From Marinilongibacter aquaticus (GTDB lineage: Bacteria > Bacteroidota > Bacteroidia > Cytophagales > Spirosomataceae), in assembly GCF_020149935.1 (NCBI RefSeq), contig NZ_CP083757.1, positions 1,488,001 to 1,552,000 on the forward strand: a stretch of DNA of 64,000 bases, read 5' to 3'. Positions 1-10,533 of the stretch are shown here, in pieces; the first letter of the stretch is position 1; every line of letters starts with the position of its first letter. The notes under the pieces are model-generated. The model saw only the letters and a list, made by a program, of their open reading frames with translations. It searched no databases and was not told the origin of the DNA. The position numbers and the translations under genes were made by a program.

Positions 1-2
1 AA

Positions 3-356
3 TCGCGGGAAGATATTATAGCCTTGGTCACCCGTTTCTATACTTATGTGCACGCCGACGAATTCATGGCTCCGGTTTTCCAAATGCCCAAAGAGCAATT
101 CGATCGCCACCTCATCAGAACATACAACTTTTGGGACAATTGGCTGTTTCAAACGGGAGAATACAAAGGCGGCCTCATGTGGGCACACATCGAACGCAAT
201 GAAACCCACCGCATCACAACAAAGCATTTTGAACATTGGCTGGCCCATTGGTTTCGGGCTACAGACGAACTCTATTCTGGAAAAAATGCAGATTTCGTAA
301 AATCAAAAGCTTTGGAATTGGGGCAATTCATCAATCAACGCCTCAACGGGCATTAA
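3..356 (+). CDS. group III truncated haemoglobin, 5' end outside window
   Basis: The reading frame is open to the left edge, so the N-terminus is missing and the first complete codon is at position 3. The visible part (about 117 residues) has the truncated-globin pattern: an early FY..V..DE..AP.F helix B/C region, a central W, and a late H-F-x2-WL...F...D-x2-Y-x-G stretch matching the E-F region and proximal helix of group III globins. This family binds haem and O2 or NO in the cytoplasm; the physiological role is usually unproven. Its TAA overlaps the metX stop codon on the other strand, so the two genes converge with no space between them. The family call is fairly secure; the exact start is unknown. 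Confidence 0.8.
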   Translation, partial: SREDIIALVTRFYTYVHADEFMAPVFQMPKEQFDRHLIRTYNFWDNWLFQTGEYKGGLMWAHIERNETHRITTKHFEHWLAHWFRATDELYSGKNADFVKSKALELGQFINQRLNGH

Positions 357-1369
357 CATCCGCACCAATCGGCAATAATTTTCGACATGGTTTCAAATTC
401 GATCAAGAAACCATCATGCCCATAATCCGAATCGATTTCCACAAACTGGGCTCCAGGTATATGTGCCGCTAGAAAAGCCTGTTCGTTTGGTGGAAAAAGA
501 TGATCAGAACTAATGCCGATCACCAAGGTTTTGGCCTTTATCATTTTCAAGGCCTCGGCTACAGAGCCTCTACCGCGGCCCACATCGTGCGAATCGAACA
601 TCTTGCTCAGAAACCAATACGAAAAGGCATTGAAACGACGCGTGATTTTTTCGCCTTGATAATTCTGATACGTACTTGCCCGAAAGAAGTTCACTTGACC
701 TTCGTCTCGCGATTGGGTGCGGTTGTATGTTTGATAATTGCGATACGAGAGCAAAGCCACAGATCGGGCCACACGCAAGCCTTCTATTCCAGCTTTTGGG
801 TGTCTTTCGACCCAAGTTGGATCCAACTCAATGGCCATACGCTGGCTTTCGTTAAAGGCGATCCCCCAAGGAGAAAGTATCGCATTTGTCGAGAATAAAA
901 TAAGGTTTTCGATGACTTCGGGTTGGGCAATTGACCATTCCTGAGCCTGTTGGCCGCCAAGAGAGCCGCCCATGAGCATGTATATTTTCTCGATCTCCAA
1001 ATGCTTGCGAAGCAATTCGAGGCAAGTGACCACATCGCGAATGGTAAGCAAAGGGAAATCGTGATAGTAGGGCTTTTGCGTTTCCGGATTTACGCTCAGC
1101 GGATTTGTACTGCCGTAATGCGAGCCGGGCACATTCATGCAAATGACGAAATGCTCTTTGGGATTGAAAAAGCGATTGTCGCCTATCAAACCGTTCCACC
1201 AATCCGAAGGATTCGCATTTCCTGTAAAAGCATGGCAAACCCACACCACATTGCTTTTATCGGCATTCAGCTCGCCGTATGTCGTGTAGGCCAAATCCAC
1301 CTCGGGCAAAAATTCGCCGCTTTCCAACAAAACAGGTTCGCGGTGACAGTACATTTCGTTTCTCAACAT
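353..1369 (-). CDS. metX: homoserine O-acetyltransferase (MetX)
   Basis: Alpha/beta-hydrolase that transfers an acetyl group from acetyl-CoA to L-homoserine, giving the substrate of MetY. From the chosen start the protein is 338 residues. The nucleophile elbow GGSLGG (Ser about 136), the Asp of SSDHLFPP (about 289) and the His of YGHDGF (about 318) form the expected triad. An ATG at 1402 would add 11 residues, but it lies inside a terminator-like hairpin (1381-1406). I therefore prefer the ATG at 1369, just after the U-tract; the upstream start is still possible. It follows metY on the same strand, downstream of the SAM-I riboswitch, so it is probably co-regulated. Confidence 0.93.
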   Translation of the reverse strand: MLRNEMYCHREPVLLESGEFLPEVDLAYTTYGELNADKSNVVWVCHAFTGNANPSDWWNGLIGDNRFFNPKEHFVICMNVPGSHYGSTNPLSVNPETQKPYYHDFPLLTIRDVVTCLELLRKHLEIEKIYMLMGGSLGGQQAQEWSIAQPEVIENLILFSTNAILSPWGIAFNESQRMAIELDPTWVERHPKAGIEGLRVARSVALLSYRNYQTYNRTQSRDEGQVNFFRASTYQNYQGEKITRRFNAFSYWFLSKMFDSHDVGRGRGSVAEALKMIKAKTLVIGISSDHLFPPNEQAFLAAHIPGAQFVEIDSDYGHDGFLIEFETMSKIIADWCGC

Positions 1370-1372
1370 ATC

Positions 1373-1406
1373 TAAAAAATGGGCACGCCGAAAACCCGGC
1401 ATGCCC
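1373..1406 (-). terminator. terminator-like hairpin between metY and metX
   Basis: Read on the minus strand, a 10-bp stem (GGGCATGCCG paired with CGGCGTGCCC, one G-T pair, loop GGTTTT) is followed at once by ATTTTTTAG. It starts 8 nt after the metY stop codon and ends just before the ATG at 1369. It has the form of an intrinsic terminator or attenuator that would lower metX expression relative to metY. Confidence 0.65.
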
Positions 1407-1413
1407 GAAAAAT

Positions 1414-2779
<1,366 letters not shown>

Positions 2780-2893
2780 TTTATAAGTCCTTAAAGCCAT
2801 TATGGCATAAAAGGTAGGTCTTGGCACCTTATCGATGTTTCGGCAGGTTGCCCGGGGTTCACAGAGCCTATTCTCTCCACCCGTCTCTATAAA
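2780..2893 (-). ncRNA. SAM-I (S-box) riboswitch upstream of metY
   Basis: The minus strand carries the SAM-I core in order: AGAG then GGTGGAGAGAA, a GGCTCTGTGAAcCCC..GGCAACC block, and AAGGTGCCAAGACCTACC. Stem P1 can form between TTTATAG (2887-2893) and the later TATAAA (2780-2785). P4 can form as CCTT...GCCA-TAA-TGGC...AAGG. The class binds S-adenosylmethionine and turns off methionine and sulfur genes, which fits metY and metX directly downstream. The boundaries come from the P1 pairing. Confidence 0.92.
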
Positions 2894-2936
2894 TCAATCT
2901 TTATGGCCACAGAAAAGAGCCTTCGGAATGACGACA

Positions 2937-2968
2937 CAAAGATAAGCGACTATCTTTTGAAAACACAA
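2937..2968 (-). promoter_or_regulatory. promoter of the riboswitch-metY-metX unit
   Basis: A perfect Bacteroidota -7 box, TATCTTTG, occupies 2937-2944 (minus sense). A TTG-type -33 element lies at 2966-2968 with a 21-nt spacer. Transcription would begin around 2930, about 40 nt before the aptamer. Confidence 0.6.
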
Positions 2969-2990
2969 GTCCGCGGTAAAATATAGTGTT

Positions 2991-3614
2991 TCAATCCGTC
3001 CAATTGGCAGCCTTTTGAAGGTACAACACCCTATCCTTCAGCGTAAAAGCATACACCCTTTCAAAGTCACGTAGGGCATTGATTAGGGCAATTTTCTCAT
3101 AACGAGCCAAATCGTCGCAATGAATTGAACGCGTTTTTATCTTCTCCTGATCCAACAAAAACTGACGTTTTACCCCCAACAGCAAGGGCTTCTCTGGCGT
3201 ATACCACACACCATTCTCAAGCAAACAGACATTGGCGTACGAGCTGTCTGTCAGAAAACCATTTTGGGTAAACAGCACATCCGAACAAGGCGAAGAAGCC
3301 ACCGCATCATTGAAAAAACTTCTGTTTTCACTTTTAAAAGGATAGGTAAAGTCAGCCACTTCGACCAATTGAAGAGATTGATGCTCGGCCAAACGATAAG
3401 GAATAAATTCTACCTTTTGCTTCAAGGAATCGTAAGAAACTCGACAACGAAACCAATCTTGATTTGGTATTTGGCTTTCTAAAAGTGGTGAGAGGCGAAA
3501 AGGATTTGCCTGCGGAAATTGTGCACGAAATGTACGATTCACCCGCTCTTGATGATAATCGAGCAAATACAATTGGCCATCTCGGCAATTTATGGTTTCA
3601 AAAAAGTGGGACAT
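2991..3614 (-). CDS. pabC: aminotransferase class IV protein, probable aminodeoxychorismate lyase
   Basis: A fold-type IV PLP protein of 207 residues, shorter than typical PabC or BCAT enzymes (about 270-300). It starts with the class IV signature E-x2-x-C-x-DG-x-L-x-LL-x-YH-x2-R. The probable PLP lysine is K94 in FKSENRSFF, and a later N-G-x-L-T-D-S-S-Y-AN region binds the cofactor phosphate. Its first 17 nt overlap pabB, so the two are translationally coupled. The context points to cleavage of aminodeoxychorismate to p-aminobenzoate plus pyruvate. The short length and sequence divergence leave the exact substrate as inference. Confidence 0.78.
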   Translation of the reverse strand: MSHFFETINCRDGQLYLLDYHQERVNRTFRAQFPQANPFRLSPLLESQIPNQDWFRCRVSYDSLKQKVEFIPYRLAEHQSLQLVEVADFTYPFKSENRSFFNDAVASSPCSDVLFTQNGFLTDSSYANVCLLENGVWYTPEKPLLLGVKRQFLLDQEKIKTRSIHCDDLARYEKIALINALRDFERVYAFTLKDRVLYLQKAANWTD

Positions 3615-4608
3615 ATATTTTGCTTAACACTTCTTGGTACTCTTTCTCGGCTGATGAGCGGGAGGTGATGCCTCCGCCGCTTTTAAAGAACAAATTACCT
3701 TGTCTGTTTTCTATGAAACGAATCAAGACTGAAGAACTGAGACACTGTCCATCGAAAACGCCAAAAACGCCTGAATAATATCCCCTCTTTTTCTCCAAAT
3801 AAGTAGTCTTTTCAGCTGTCGAAATAATTTCGGTGGTCTTCGGTTTCGGGGCTCCGGTAATTGAACCCGCAGGCAACATGGCGTTAAAAATATCGCCAAT
3901 CTGTTCTGGCCAGCGGCTCTCCAATTGCCCACATATTTCTGAACTCACTTGCAACAAAGGAGGCCTTCCCTGCCTTTGAATCTCGTCTACAAACCGAAAC
4001 CTTTCAACCCACACCTTTTGGGCCACTTTACTCAAATCGTTGCGAATCAAATCGACAATTGTGGTGTGCTCATAAAGTTCCTTTGCATCGCCCAATATTT
4101 GTTGATAAGCCGCTTGTTCATTCAATTCGATTGTGCCTTTCATCGGAAATGAAGCGATTTTCCCTTCACCATCAATTTGGACAAAAGTTTCTGGAGAGAA
4201 ACAAAGGAAGCGGTCTTTAAAATGCAATTTATATTTGGCCTTTGAGAAGCGGTACAGATCATCCAAAGACCAATTCAATTCAATGGGCGTTTCTACCGTT
4301 AGATTGGCCAAAAAGCTGTTGCCAAACAGAATATTGCCCTTTACAAAATCAAACGCATTGCGGTATCGTTCAAACGAAATCGGATCGGTGGCAATTTGCA
4401 AAGTCTCCAATTCTTTGGGTTTTGAGCGAACATGGTTATCCAAAGCCAAAAAGCCGTCATCCACCTCAAATTCGAATTCTTCTGGCGACAAATCCTCCAG
4501 TTTTCGAATCAAGGGCTTTTCCATTTCATAATCGATCAAAAACAAAAAGGCCGTGCGTTCACGGCCCAATTGGTTCATCTGCGATATAAATTCTTCGGAT
4601 AAATGCAT
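3598..4608 (-). CDS. pabB: aminodeoxychorismate synthase component I (PabB)
   Basis: A chorismate-binding enzyme of 336 residues, without the N-terminal extension of anthranilate synthase. Visible family motifs are FPMKGTI (the PabB-type lysine region), DLIRNDLS, the PAGSITGAPK motif and the C-terminal GYYSGVFGVFDG followed by GGGIT. It converts chorismate and ammonia (from a PabA partner not seen here) to 4-amino-4-deoxychorismate, a precursor of folate. It starts 3 nt after the gcvP stop and overlaps pabC, so the three genes form one transcription unit. Confidence 0.9.
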   Translation of the reverse strand: MHLSEEFISQMNQLGRERTAFLFLIDYEMEKPLIRKLEDLSPEEFEFEVDDGFLALDNHVRSKPKELETLQIATDPISFERYRNAFDFVKGNILFGNSFLANLTVETPIELNWSLDDLYRFSKAKYKLHFKDRFLCFSPETFVQIDGEGKIASFPMKGTIELNEQAAYQQILGDAKELYEHTTIVDLIRNDLSKVAQKVWVERFRFVDEIQRQGRPPLLQVSSEICGQLESRWPEQIGDIFNAMLPAGSITGAPKPKTTEIISTAEKTTYLEKKRGYYSGVFGVFDGQCLSSSVLIRFIENRQGNLFFKSGGGITSRSSAEKEYQEVLSKIYVPLF

Positions 4609-4611
4609 TTT

Positions 4612-7509
4612 TTAAGCTTCGGCATAAGCCTCAATCGGCAGGCAAGAGCAAACCAAATTACGGTCGCCATAAGCCGAATCTACTCGACTTACAGCCGGCC
4701 AGAATTTATTGAATCTCAAATGCTCAGCCGGGAAAGCCGCTTTTTCACGGTCGTAGGGCCTATCCCAAGTATTGGCCATTACCACACGCATGCTGTGCGG
4801 AGCGTTGATCAATACATTGTTTTCCCGATCGGCTTCACCATTTTCAATTTCTCTTATTTCCGCCCGAATCGAAATCAGGGCATCACAAAAACGATCCAGT
4901 TCTTCTTTTGATTCGCTTTCCGTTGGTTCGATCATCAAAGTGCCGGCTACAGGGAAAGAAACTGTGGGCGAATGGAAACCGTAATCAATCAATCTTTTGG
5001 CAATGTCTTCCACCTCGATACCCGCAGACTGTTTGAATTCGCGGCAATCCAAAATCATTTCGTGAGCACAACGTCCATTCGCTCCTGCATAAAGTATTTT
5101 GAAATCTCCTTCCAATCTTGTTTTTATATAATTGGCATTCAAGATGGCATTTTTTGTGGCATTCGTTAAGCCTTCTGCACCCATCATCGCAATGTAGGCG
5201 TAAGAAATAGGCAAGATACTCGCACTGCCCCAAGGAGCCGCAGAAACCGCATGAATTGAGCCAAACTCCTGCTCGCTTTCCTGATCTGGTCTGGGCTTCA
5301 CCTCGACATGACCGGGCAAGAAAGGGATCAGATCTTTCACCACACCGATAGGCCCCATACCCGGCCCACCGCCACCGTGTGGAATACAGAATGTTTTGTG
5401 CAAATTCAAATGGCATACATCGGCCCCAATCGAAGCCGGAGAGGTAAGCCCCACTTGGGCATTCATATTGGCCCCATCCATATATACCCGTCCACCGTAA
5501 TGGTGTACAATCTGGCAAATCTCCTTTATACCTTCTTCAAAAACGCCATGTGTTGAGGGGTAGGTCACCATCAAACAAGAAAGGTCTTCGGCATGTTCTT
5601 CGGCCTTTGCACGCAAGGCGTCGATATCAATATTCCCGAAATCGTCGCAAGGCGTGACCACCACATGCATACCCGCCATCACGGCTGAAGCCGGGTTTGT
5701 ACCGTGAGCAGAAGAAGGGATCAAAACCACATTCCGCTTGTGATCGCCACGGCTTTCATGGTATGCACGAATCACCATCAAACCGGCATATTCGCCCTGA
5801 GCACCCGAATTGGGCTGAAGCGAAATGGCATCAAAACCTGTAATTTCACGAAGCCATTGACGAAGATTCGCGAACAATTCCTGATAACCTTCAGTTTGTG
5901 CAGCTGGAGCAAAAGGGTGAATGCCCGCGAATTCGGGCCAAGAAATGGGAATCATCTCTGAAGTGGCATTCAATTTCATTGTGCAACTTCCCAAGGAAAT
6001 CATGGAATGCACAAGCGACAAATCCTTCGATTCCAAATATTTAAGATAACGCAGCATCTCGTGTTCTGTATGGTGCACATTGAACACAGGATGGGTCATG
6101 AATTCTGAAGTTCTTTTCAATCCTACACCGAAATCCGCTTCCACTTCTGCTTTCAAATTCATCCGCACACGTTTGCCATTGGCTTCAGCAAATATCTCGA
6201 GCAATTCGCCCACATCTGCCAATGTTTTGGCTTCGTCGAAACTCACACAAACCAAAGCTTCGCTGACATAATAAAGATTGATGCCCTTTGCTAAAGCCAA
6301 TTCCTGAATTTTACTCGCTTCGGGCACTTCAATGGCAACTGTATCGAAAAAGTCGTTGTGTACCACATGATAATCGAGCCCTTGAACCGAATTGGCAAAA
6401 AACTGTGCCAAACCGTGAACGCGGCCAGCAATCCTTTTAATGCCGGCCTGTCCATGATACACACCATAAGCCGCCGATATGACAGCCAAAAGCACTTGAG
6501 CCGTACAAATATTCGAAGTGGCTTTCTCTCTACGAATATGCTGCTCACGCGTTTGCAAGGCCATACGGTAGGCATCGTTTCCTTCGGCATCTTTCGACAG
6601 CCCGATAATCCTTCCCGGAATTTGCCTTTTGTATTCTTCCAAAGTAGCGAAATAAGCTGCGTGCGGCCCACCGAGGCCCATGGGCACGCCAAAACGCTGT
6701 GTGGTACCCAAGACAACATCCGCCCCCATTTCACCTGCCGGCTTAAAAAGTGCCAAAGAAAGCAAATCAGCAGCAACGGCTACTTTCACTCCAGCATCAT
6801 GGGCTTCTCCTATCAATTGCGAATAATCTTTCACTTCGCCATTTTTCCCGGGATTCTGCAAAAGCAATCCAAACACATCTTCGGCAAAGTCCAAATCTTT
6901 CAAAGCACAAACCTCTACCTTTATGTCCAACGATTCTGCACGGCCCTTCACTACATCTATCGTATGTGCATAGCAGTTTTCGGCAATCAGAAAACGATCG
7001 GCTACTTTCTTTTTGGCTCCTTTTCTGGTGGCATAGAACATCGCCATCGCCTCTGCGGCGGCGGTAGCCTCATCGAGCAAAGAAGCATTCGCCAAAGGCA
7101 TGCCCGTCAAATCGCAAACCATGGTCTGGAAATTGAAAAGCATTTCTAAGCGGCCTTGGGCAATCTCGGCTTGATACGGAGTATATGCGGTGTACCAAGC
7201 TGGGTTTTCGAGAATATTGCGTTGAATGACCGTGGGCAATAAAGTATCGTAATACCCCAAGCCAATATAAGATTTGAAAACCTTGTTCTCGTTTGCAATC
7301 CGTCTGATTTCGGCCAAGAAATCGCTTTCGCTCAAAGCCTCTGGCAATTGCAAAGGCTTGGCCAAACGGATGCCTTCGGGCAAAGTCTGACCGATGAGTT
7401 GATCAAGGTTTTCCACACCCAAAGTCTTGAGCATGGCGTTAAGATTTTTGCTGCGTTTCCCATGATGTCTTTCTTCAAATTGCTCATGGGCCATTAGATC
7501 AAATATCAT
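4612..7509 (-). CDS. gcvP: glycine dehydrogenase (decarboxylating), glycine cleavage P protein
   Basis: Full-length single-chain P protein (965 residues) with the two duplicated PLP fold-type I halves expected outside the split GcvPA/GcvPB forms. The PLP lysine is in [20 protein letters not shown] (K705). It decarboxylates glycine and passes the aminomethyl group to lipoyl-GcvH, so GcvT can load tetrahydrofolate. gcvH and gcvT are not in the window. A second in-frame Met at residue 7 is an alternative start. Genes pabB and pabC follow with no room for a promoter. Confidence 0.96.
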   Translation of the reverse strand: MIFDLMAHEQFEERHHGKRSKNLNAMLKTLGVENLDQLIGQTLPEGIRLAKPLQLPEALSESDFLAEIRRIANENKVFKSYIGLGYYDTLLPTVIQRNILENPAWYTAYTPYQAEIAQGRLEMLFNFQTMVCDLTGMPLANASLLDEATAAAEAMAMFYATRKGAKKKVADRFLIAENCYAHTIDVVKGRAESLDIKVEVCALKDLDFAEDVFGLLLQNPGKNGEVKDYSQLIGEAHDAGVKVAVAADLLSLALFKPAGEMGADVVLGTTQRFGVPMGLGGPHAAYFATLEEYKRQIPGRIIGLSKDAEGNDAYRMALQTREQHIRREKATSNICTAQVLLAVISAAYGVYHGQAGIKRIAGRVHGLAQFFANSVQGLDYHVVHNDFFDTVAIEVPEASKIQELALAKGINLYYVSEALVCVSFDEAKTLADVGELLEIFAEANGKRVRMNLKAEVEADFGVGLKRTSEFMTHPVFNVHHTEHEMLRYLKYLESKDLSLVHSMISLGSCTMKLNATSEMIPISWPEFAGIHPFAPAAQTEGYQELFANLRQWLREITGFDAISLQPNSGAQGEYAGLMVIRAYHESRGDHKRNVVLIPSSAHGTNPASAVMAGMHVVVTPCDDFGNIDIDALRAKAEEHAEDLSCLMVTYPSTHGVFEEGIKEICQIVHHYGGRVYMDGANMNAQVGLTSPASIGADVCHLNLHKTFCIPHGGGGPGMGPIGVVKDLIPFLPGHVEVKPRPDQESEQEFGSIHAVSAAPWGSASILPISYAYIAMMGAEGLTNATKNAILNANYIKTRLEGDFKILYAGANGRCAHEMILDCREFKQSAGIEVEDIAKRLIDYGFHSPTVSFPVAGTLMIEPTESESKEELDRFCDALISIRAEIREIENGEADRENNVLINAPHSMRVVMANTWDRPYDREKAAFPAEHLRFNKFWPAVSRVDSAYGDRNLVCSCLPIEAYAEA

Positions 7510-7549
7510 ATTGGCTTTTTTGATGAAGGTTTACTCTGAAAATGTGGGG

Positions 7550-7557
7550 CAAAAGTA
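7550..7557 (-). promoter_or_regulatory. -7 promoter box for the gcvP-pabB-pabC operon
   Basis: TACTTTTG (minus sense), a perfect match to the Bacteroidota TAnnTTTG box, lies about 40 nt upstream of the gcvP ATG. The nearest TTG-type -33 element is about 24 nt further upstream, slightly longer than usual. Confidence 0.45.
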
Positions 7558-7637
7558 CAAAATCGCCATTGCTTGATAAAACAATTTCTTTGTAGGTTTA
7601 TGAGCTCAACAATCATAGACAAAAACCAAAAATACAG

Positions 7638-8681
7638 ATGAAACACTTTCTGCCACTGTGGGCACTCTATTTCTCTGTTGCATCGTATGCGGCAGCTCAA
7701 GACATTTCTGTAAAATACGCCGAAGGCATCAGCACCGAATCCCTAAGGGCCGACCTGAGCTATCTCGCCTCCGACGAACTCGAGGGCCGCGAGACATCTA
7801 AAGCAGGCCAATATACGGCAGCAAGATTTATTGCAGGGAAATTCAAAGAAATCGGGTTGCAACCCATAGTAGACCTCGACGGGCACAAATCCTATTTTCA
7901 GTGGTTCGAGGTAGCGGCCAAAGGGAAACGCATGAAATTGTTGAAACCCGGAGAAGAACTGCCCGACGGTTTCGAAAGGCGTGCAAGCATGAACGTGCTA
8001 GGCTATCTTGAAGGCAGCAGCAAGAAAGACGAGGTGGTGGTTATTACCGCACATTACGATCATATTGGAATATCGGCCGATGGCCAAATAAACAATGGAG
8101 CCGACGACGACGGATCAGGCACCTCTGCGGTGATCGAAATAGCCCGTGCCTTCGCAAAAGCCAAGGCCGAGGGCCATGGCCCAGCCCGCAGCATTTTGTT
8201 CATGACCGTGGCCGGCGAAGAAAAAGGCCTTTTAGGTTCTTCATATTACACCGATGTTAAGCCCGTATTACCATTGGATAAACTTGTCTGCGATTTGAAC
8301 ATCGACATGATCGGCAGAAAAGACAAACATCACGATACCGACAATTATTTGTACTTAATCGGTGCTGATAAAATCTCTACAGAATTGGACGAAATCAGCA
8401 AATCCACCAACGAGAAATACGGGCATTTCGCACTCGACTACACCTACAACGACGAGAAAGACCCCAACAGATTTTACTACAGGTCGGATCACTACAATTT
8501 TGCAAAAAACGGAATCCCCGTAATTTTCTATTTCACCGGAGTGCACGAAGATTACCATAAACCGGGAGATGATATTGACAAAATCCTATTTCCTAAATAC
8601 ACCCGTATCGTGCGGTTGATTTTCCACACTGCCTGGGAAGTGGCCAACCGAGACAAACGCCTCGAAAAAGACAAACTATGA
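7638..8681 (+). CDS. exported M28-family zinc aminopeptidase
   Basis: A 347-residue protein with an N-terminal signal peptide (hydrophobic to about residue 20, cleavage near AAAQD). The M28 two-zinc site is complete: H139 in TAHYDHIG, the bridging D157 in NGADDDGSG, the catalytic pair E194/E195 in AGEEKGLLGS, D223 in NIDMIG and H307 in EDYHKPGDD. There is no PA domain and no T9SS tail. It probably trims peptides in the periplasm or outside the cell. The gene stands alone, divergent from gcvP and followed by a terminator. The peptide specificity cannot be told from sequence. Confidence 0.9.
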   Translation: MKHFLPLWALYFSVASYAAAQDISVKYAEGISTESLRADLSYLASDELEGRETSKAGQYTAARFIAGKFKEIGLQPIVDLDGHKSYFQWFEVAAKGKRMKLLKPGEELPDGFERRASMNVLGYLEGSSKKDEVVVITAHYDHIGISADGQINNGADDDGSGTSAVIEIARAFAKAKAEGHGPARSILFMTVAGEEKGLLGSSYYTDVKPVLPLDKLVCDLNIDMIGRKDKHHDTDNYLYLIGADKISTELDEISKSTNEKYGHFALDYTYNDEKDPNRFYYRSDHYNFAKNGIPVIFYFTGVHEDYHKPGDDIDKILFPKYTRIVRLIFHTAWEVANRDKRLEKDKL

Positions 8682-8791
8682 ATGAGGGGCTTGGGATTTT
8701 CATTTATTAAATGTTATATTTCGAAACTGTAGCAGAAGAAATCACTTTGAAGAGGTTGGAAATGAATCGATACTTACAAAAATCCACAGAC

Positions 8792-8812
8792 AAGGCCGAA
8801 AATGGCCTTTTT
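8792..8812 (+). terminator. intrinsic terminator after the M28 peptidase gene
   Basis: AAGGCC-GAAAAT-GGCCTT hairpin followed by TTTTTAT, 110 nt after the stop codon. Confidence 0.65.
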
Positions 8813-9034
8813 ATACAATGGGAAGTATATATTCGAAAAATCCAACAAAATAAAATTTCGAAGAAAAAAGCATTGATAAATGTTTTTGGTTCTAAGGTAT
8901 TTTCCTTAGAATTGCCGAAGTTTTGTTTGAATTTTCAAAGCCCTAGTAGGCACAAGAGCTCTCTCAAAACGTACTCAATTAAATCAATTTATAATCTTTA
9001 ATCGTTTTTAGAAACCCTAAAAATTTCTAATCCA
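8813..9034 (+). other. leader region of the exbB operon
   Basis: With the terminator and the spacer before it, this is a gene-free stretch of about 350 bases. It is AT-rich and should contain the exbB promoter. I see TATAAT-like and TAATCTTTAA strings around 8990-9001 but no clean TAnnTTTG box. A 96-codon frame crossing the terminator does not look coding. Confidence 0.4.
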
Positions 9035-9871
9035 ATGGAAAAAAAGACTACTGCTCCATCGGCAAACAAGCCGGCAAACAAAAAAGCGGCGGCACCGAAA
9101 AAATCAGGTGGATTGAACGCAGCCATCATTATCCCTGTCCTACTTGTCATAGGTATTTGCATTTGGAAATTCCTTCTTGGAGATCCAGGGAACTTTGACG
9201 AAACAGGAAAGCACCCACAAAACTTTTTGGGAATCATCTATTCAGGAGGGGTTATCGTACCTATCTTGATCACTTGCTTCCTAACCGTAGTTGTTTTCTC
9301 TATCGAGCGTTCAATTACTATCGGAAAAGCCTCTGGTAAAGGCAACCTTGACGCATTCGTTTCTAAAGTAAGATCATTGCTAGACGGTGGCAAACTTGAA
9401 GAAGCTATCAAAGAATGTGACAAGCAACAAGGTACTGTGGGTAATGTAGCAAAAACTGCTTTGGCCAAGTACAACGAACTTATCCACGAAAAGGAATTCT
9501 CAAAAGATCAGAAGCTTGCTGCTCTTCAGAAAGAAGTAGAAGAAGCTACATCATTGGAATTGCCAATGTTGGAAAAGAACCTTTCTATCCTTTCAACTCT
9601 TGGTTCAGTTTCTACTTTGATCGCCCTATTGGGTACAGTATTGGGTATGATCCGTTCATTCTTTGCCATTGGTGAAGGTGGTGGTGCTCCTGATGCCGCT
9701 GAACTTGCCACAGGTATTGCAGAAGCCTTGATCAACACTGGTTTGGGTATCGGTACTTCGGCTATCGCCATTATCATGTACAACCTTTTCACTGCCAAGA
9801 TCGACAGCCTTACTTACAAGATCGACGAAATCGGTATGAGTTTGCAGCAAACTTTCTCAGCGAATAATTAA
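9035..9871 (+). CDS. exbB: ExbB / MotA-TolQ-ExbB proton channel protein
   Basis: A 278-residue inner-membrane protein. A Lys/Pro/Ala-rich cytoplasmic N-terminus is followed by membrane segments near residues 28-50, 67-95, 180-210 and 224-255, and a large cytoplasmic domain between the second and third. The GSVSTLIALLGTVLGMI and NTGLGIGTSAIAI segments are the conserved channel helices of the family. The N-terminal extra membrane segment is common in Bacteroidota ExbB. With the two ExbD proteins and TonB that follow, it converts proton-motive force into work at the outer membrane. Confidence 0.93.
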   Translation: MEKKTTAPSANKPANKKAAAPKKSGGLNAAIIIPVLLVIGICIWKFLLGDPGNFDETGKHPQNFLGIIYSGGVIVPILITCFLTVVVFSIERSITIGKASGKGNLDAFVSKVRSLLDGGKLEEAIKECDKQQGTVGNVAKTALAKYNELIHEKEFSKDQKLAALQKEVEEATSLELPMLEKNLSILSTLGSVSTLIALLGTVLGMIRSFFAIGEGGGAPDAAELATGIAEALINTGLGIGTSAIAIIMYNLFTAKIDSLTYKIDEIGMSLQQTFSANN

Positions 9872-9939
9872 TGAACTAATTTTTTAGTTTTAAAAAATTG
9901 TTATTTATATTTGTTAAGAAATAAAACCGAATTTGAACT

Positions 9940-10533
9940 ATGGCAGCTGTAAAACCAAAACGACATGGGCCGGCAATGGACATGACCGCGATGTGTGATG
10001 TAGCATTCTTGTTGCTTACATTCTTTATCATGGCTAGTTCATTTAAGAGTGAAGAAACAGTGAGTGTGAATACACCTTCGTCGATATCTGATGAGTTGAT
10101 CCCTGAAACCGATATTTGCATGGTCACTATCGACCAAAATGGCAAATACTACTTCGGTGTACCCGATCCCTCTCAACGCGACGACTTCGCAAAGGCTCTT
10201 AGCGATGAATATAATTTAGGTCTTTCAGACCAAGAAATCATCAAATTCACCTCTTTGGCAGAAGTGGGCGTGCCCATGAAGCAGCTGAAAGGCTATGTGG
10301 ATTTGAATGAAGCTCAACGAGCAAAAGTTGAATTGGAAGGTATTCCATTGGATTCGACCAATCTAGAATTGATCGATTGGGTGAAAACCTTCGGAGCAAC
10401 TTTCAGCGGTGCGAAAATCGCCGTGCGTGGTGATGGTGCTACACCTTACCCTTCTTTGAAAAATTTATTTGACGAGTTTGGCAAGGCCGACTTGAACAAG
10501 TTCCAATTAATAACCAAAACCGAGAAAGAATAA
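9940..10533 (+). CDS. exbD: ExbD-type biopolymer transport protein, first copy
   Basis: A 197-residue protein with a single N-terminal membrane helix (about 19-35) carrying the essential aspartate of the family (D20 in AMCDVAFLLLTFF). The periplasmic domain is longer than that of classical ExbD (about 140 residues). It overlaps the next exbD by one nucleotide (TAATG), so translation is coupled. Paired, non-identical ExbD proteins are usual in Bacteroidota TonB clusters. Confidence 0.9.
   Translation: MAAVKPKRHGPAMDMTAMCDVAFLLLTFFIMASSFKSEETVSVNTPSSISDELIPETDICMVTIDQNGKYYFGVPDPSQRDDFAKALSDEYNLGLSDQEIIKFTSLAEVGVPMKQLKGYVDLNEAQRAKVELEGIPLDSTNLELIDWVKTFGATFSGAKIAVRGDGATPYPSLKNLFDEFGKADLNKFQLITKTEKE

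Noticed and set aside
353-356. Overlapping stop codons of the globin and metX genes as a functional signal
   Set aside because: Convergent genes sharing TTAA at their ends are common in compact genomes; nothing else supports a role.
6358-7149. 263-codon frame opposite gcvP
   Set aside because: Antisense shadow of a certain gene; no family resemblance.
8711-9001. 96-codon open frame upstream of exbB
   Set aside because: It runs through the terminator of the M28 gene and has no recognisable domain, no start signal and AT-rich, non-coding-like composition.
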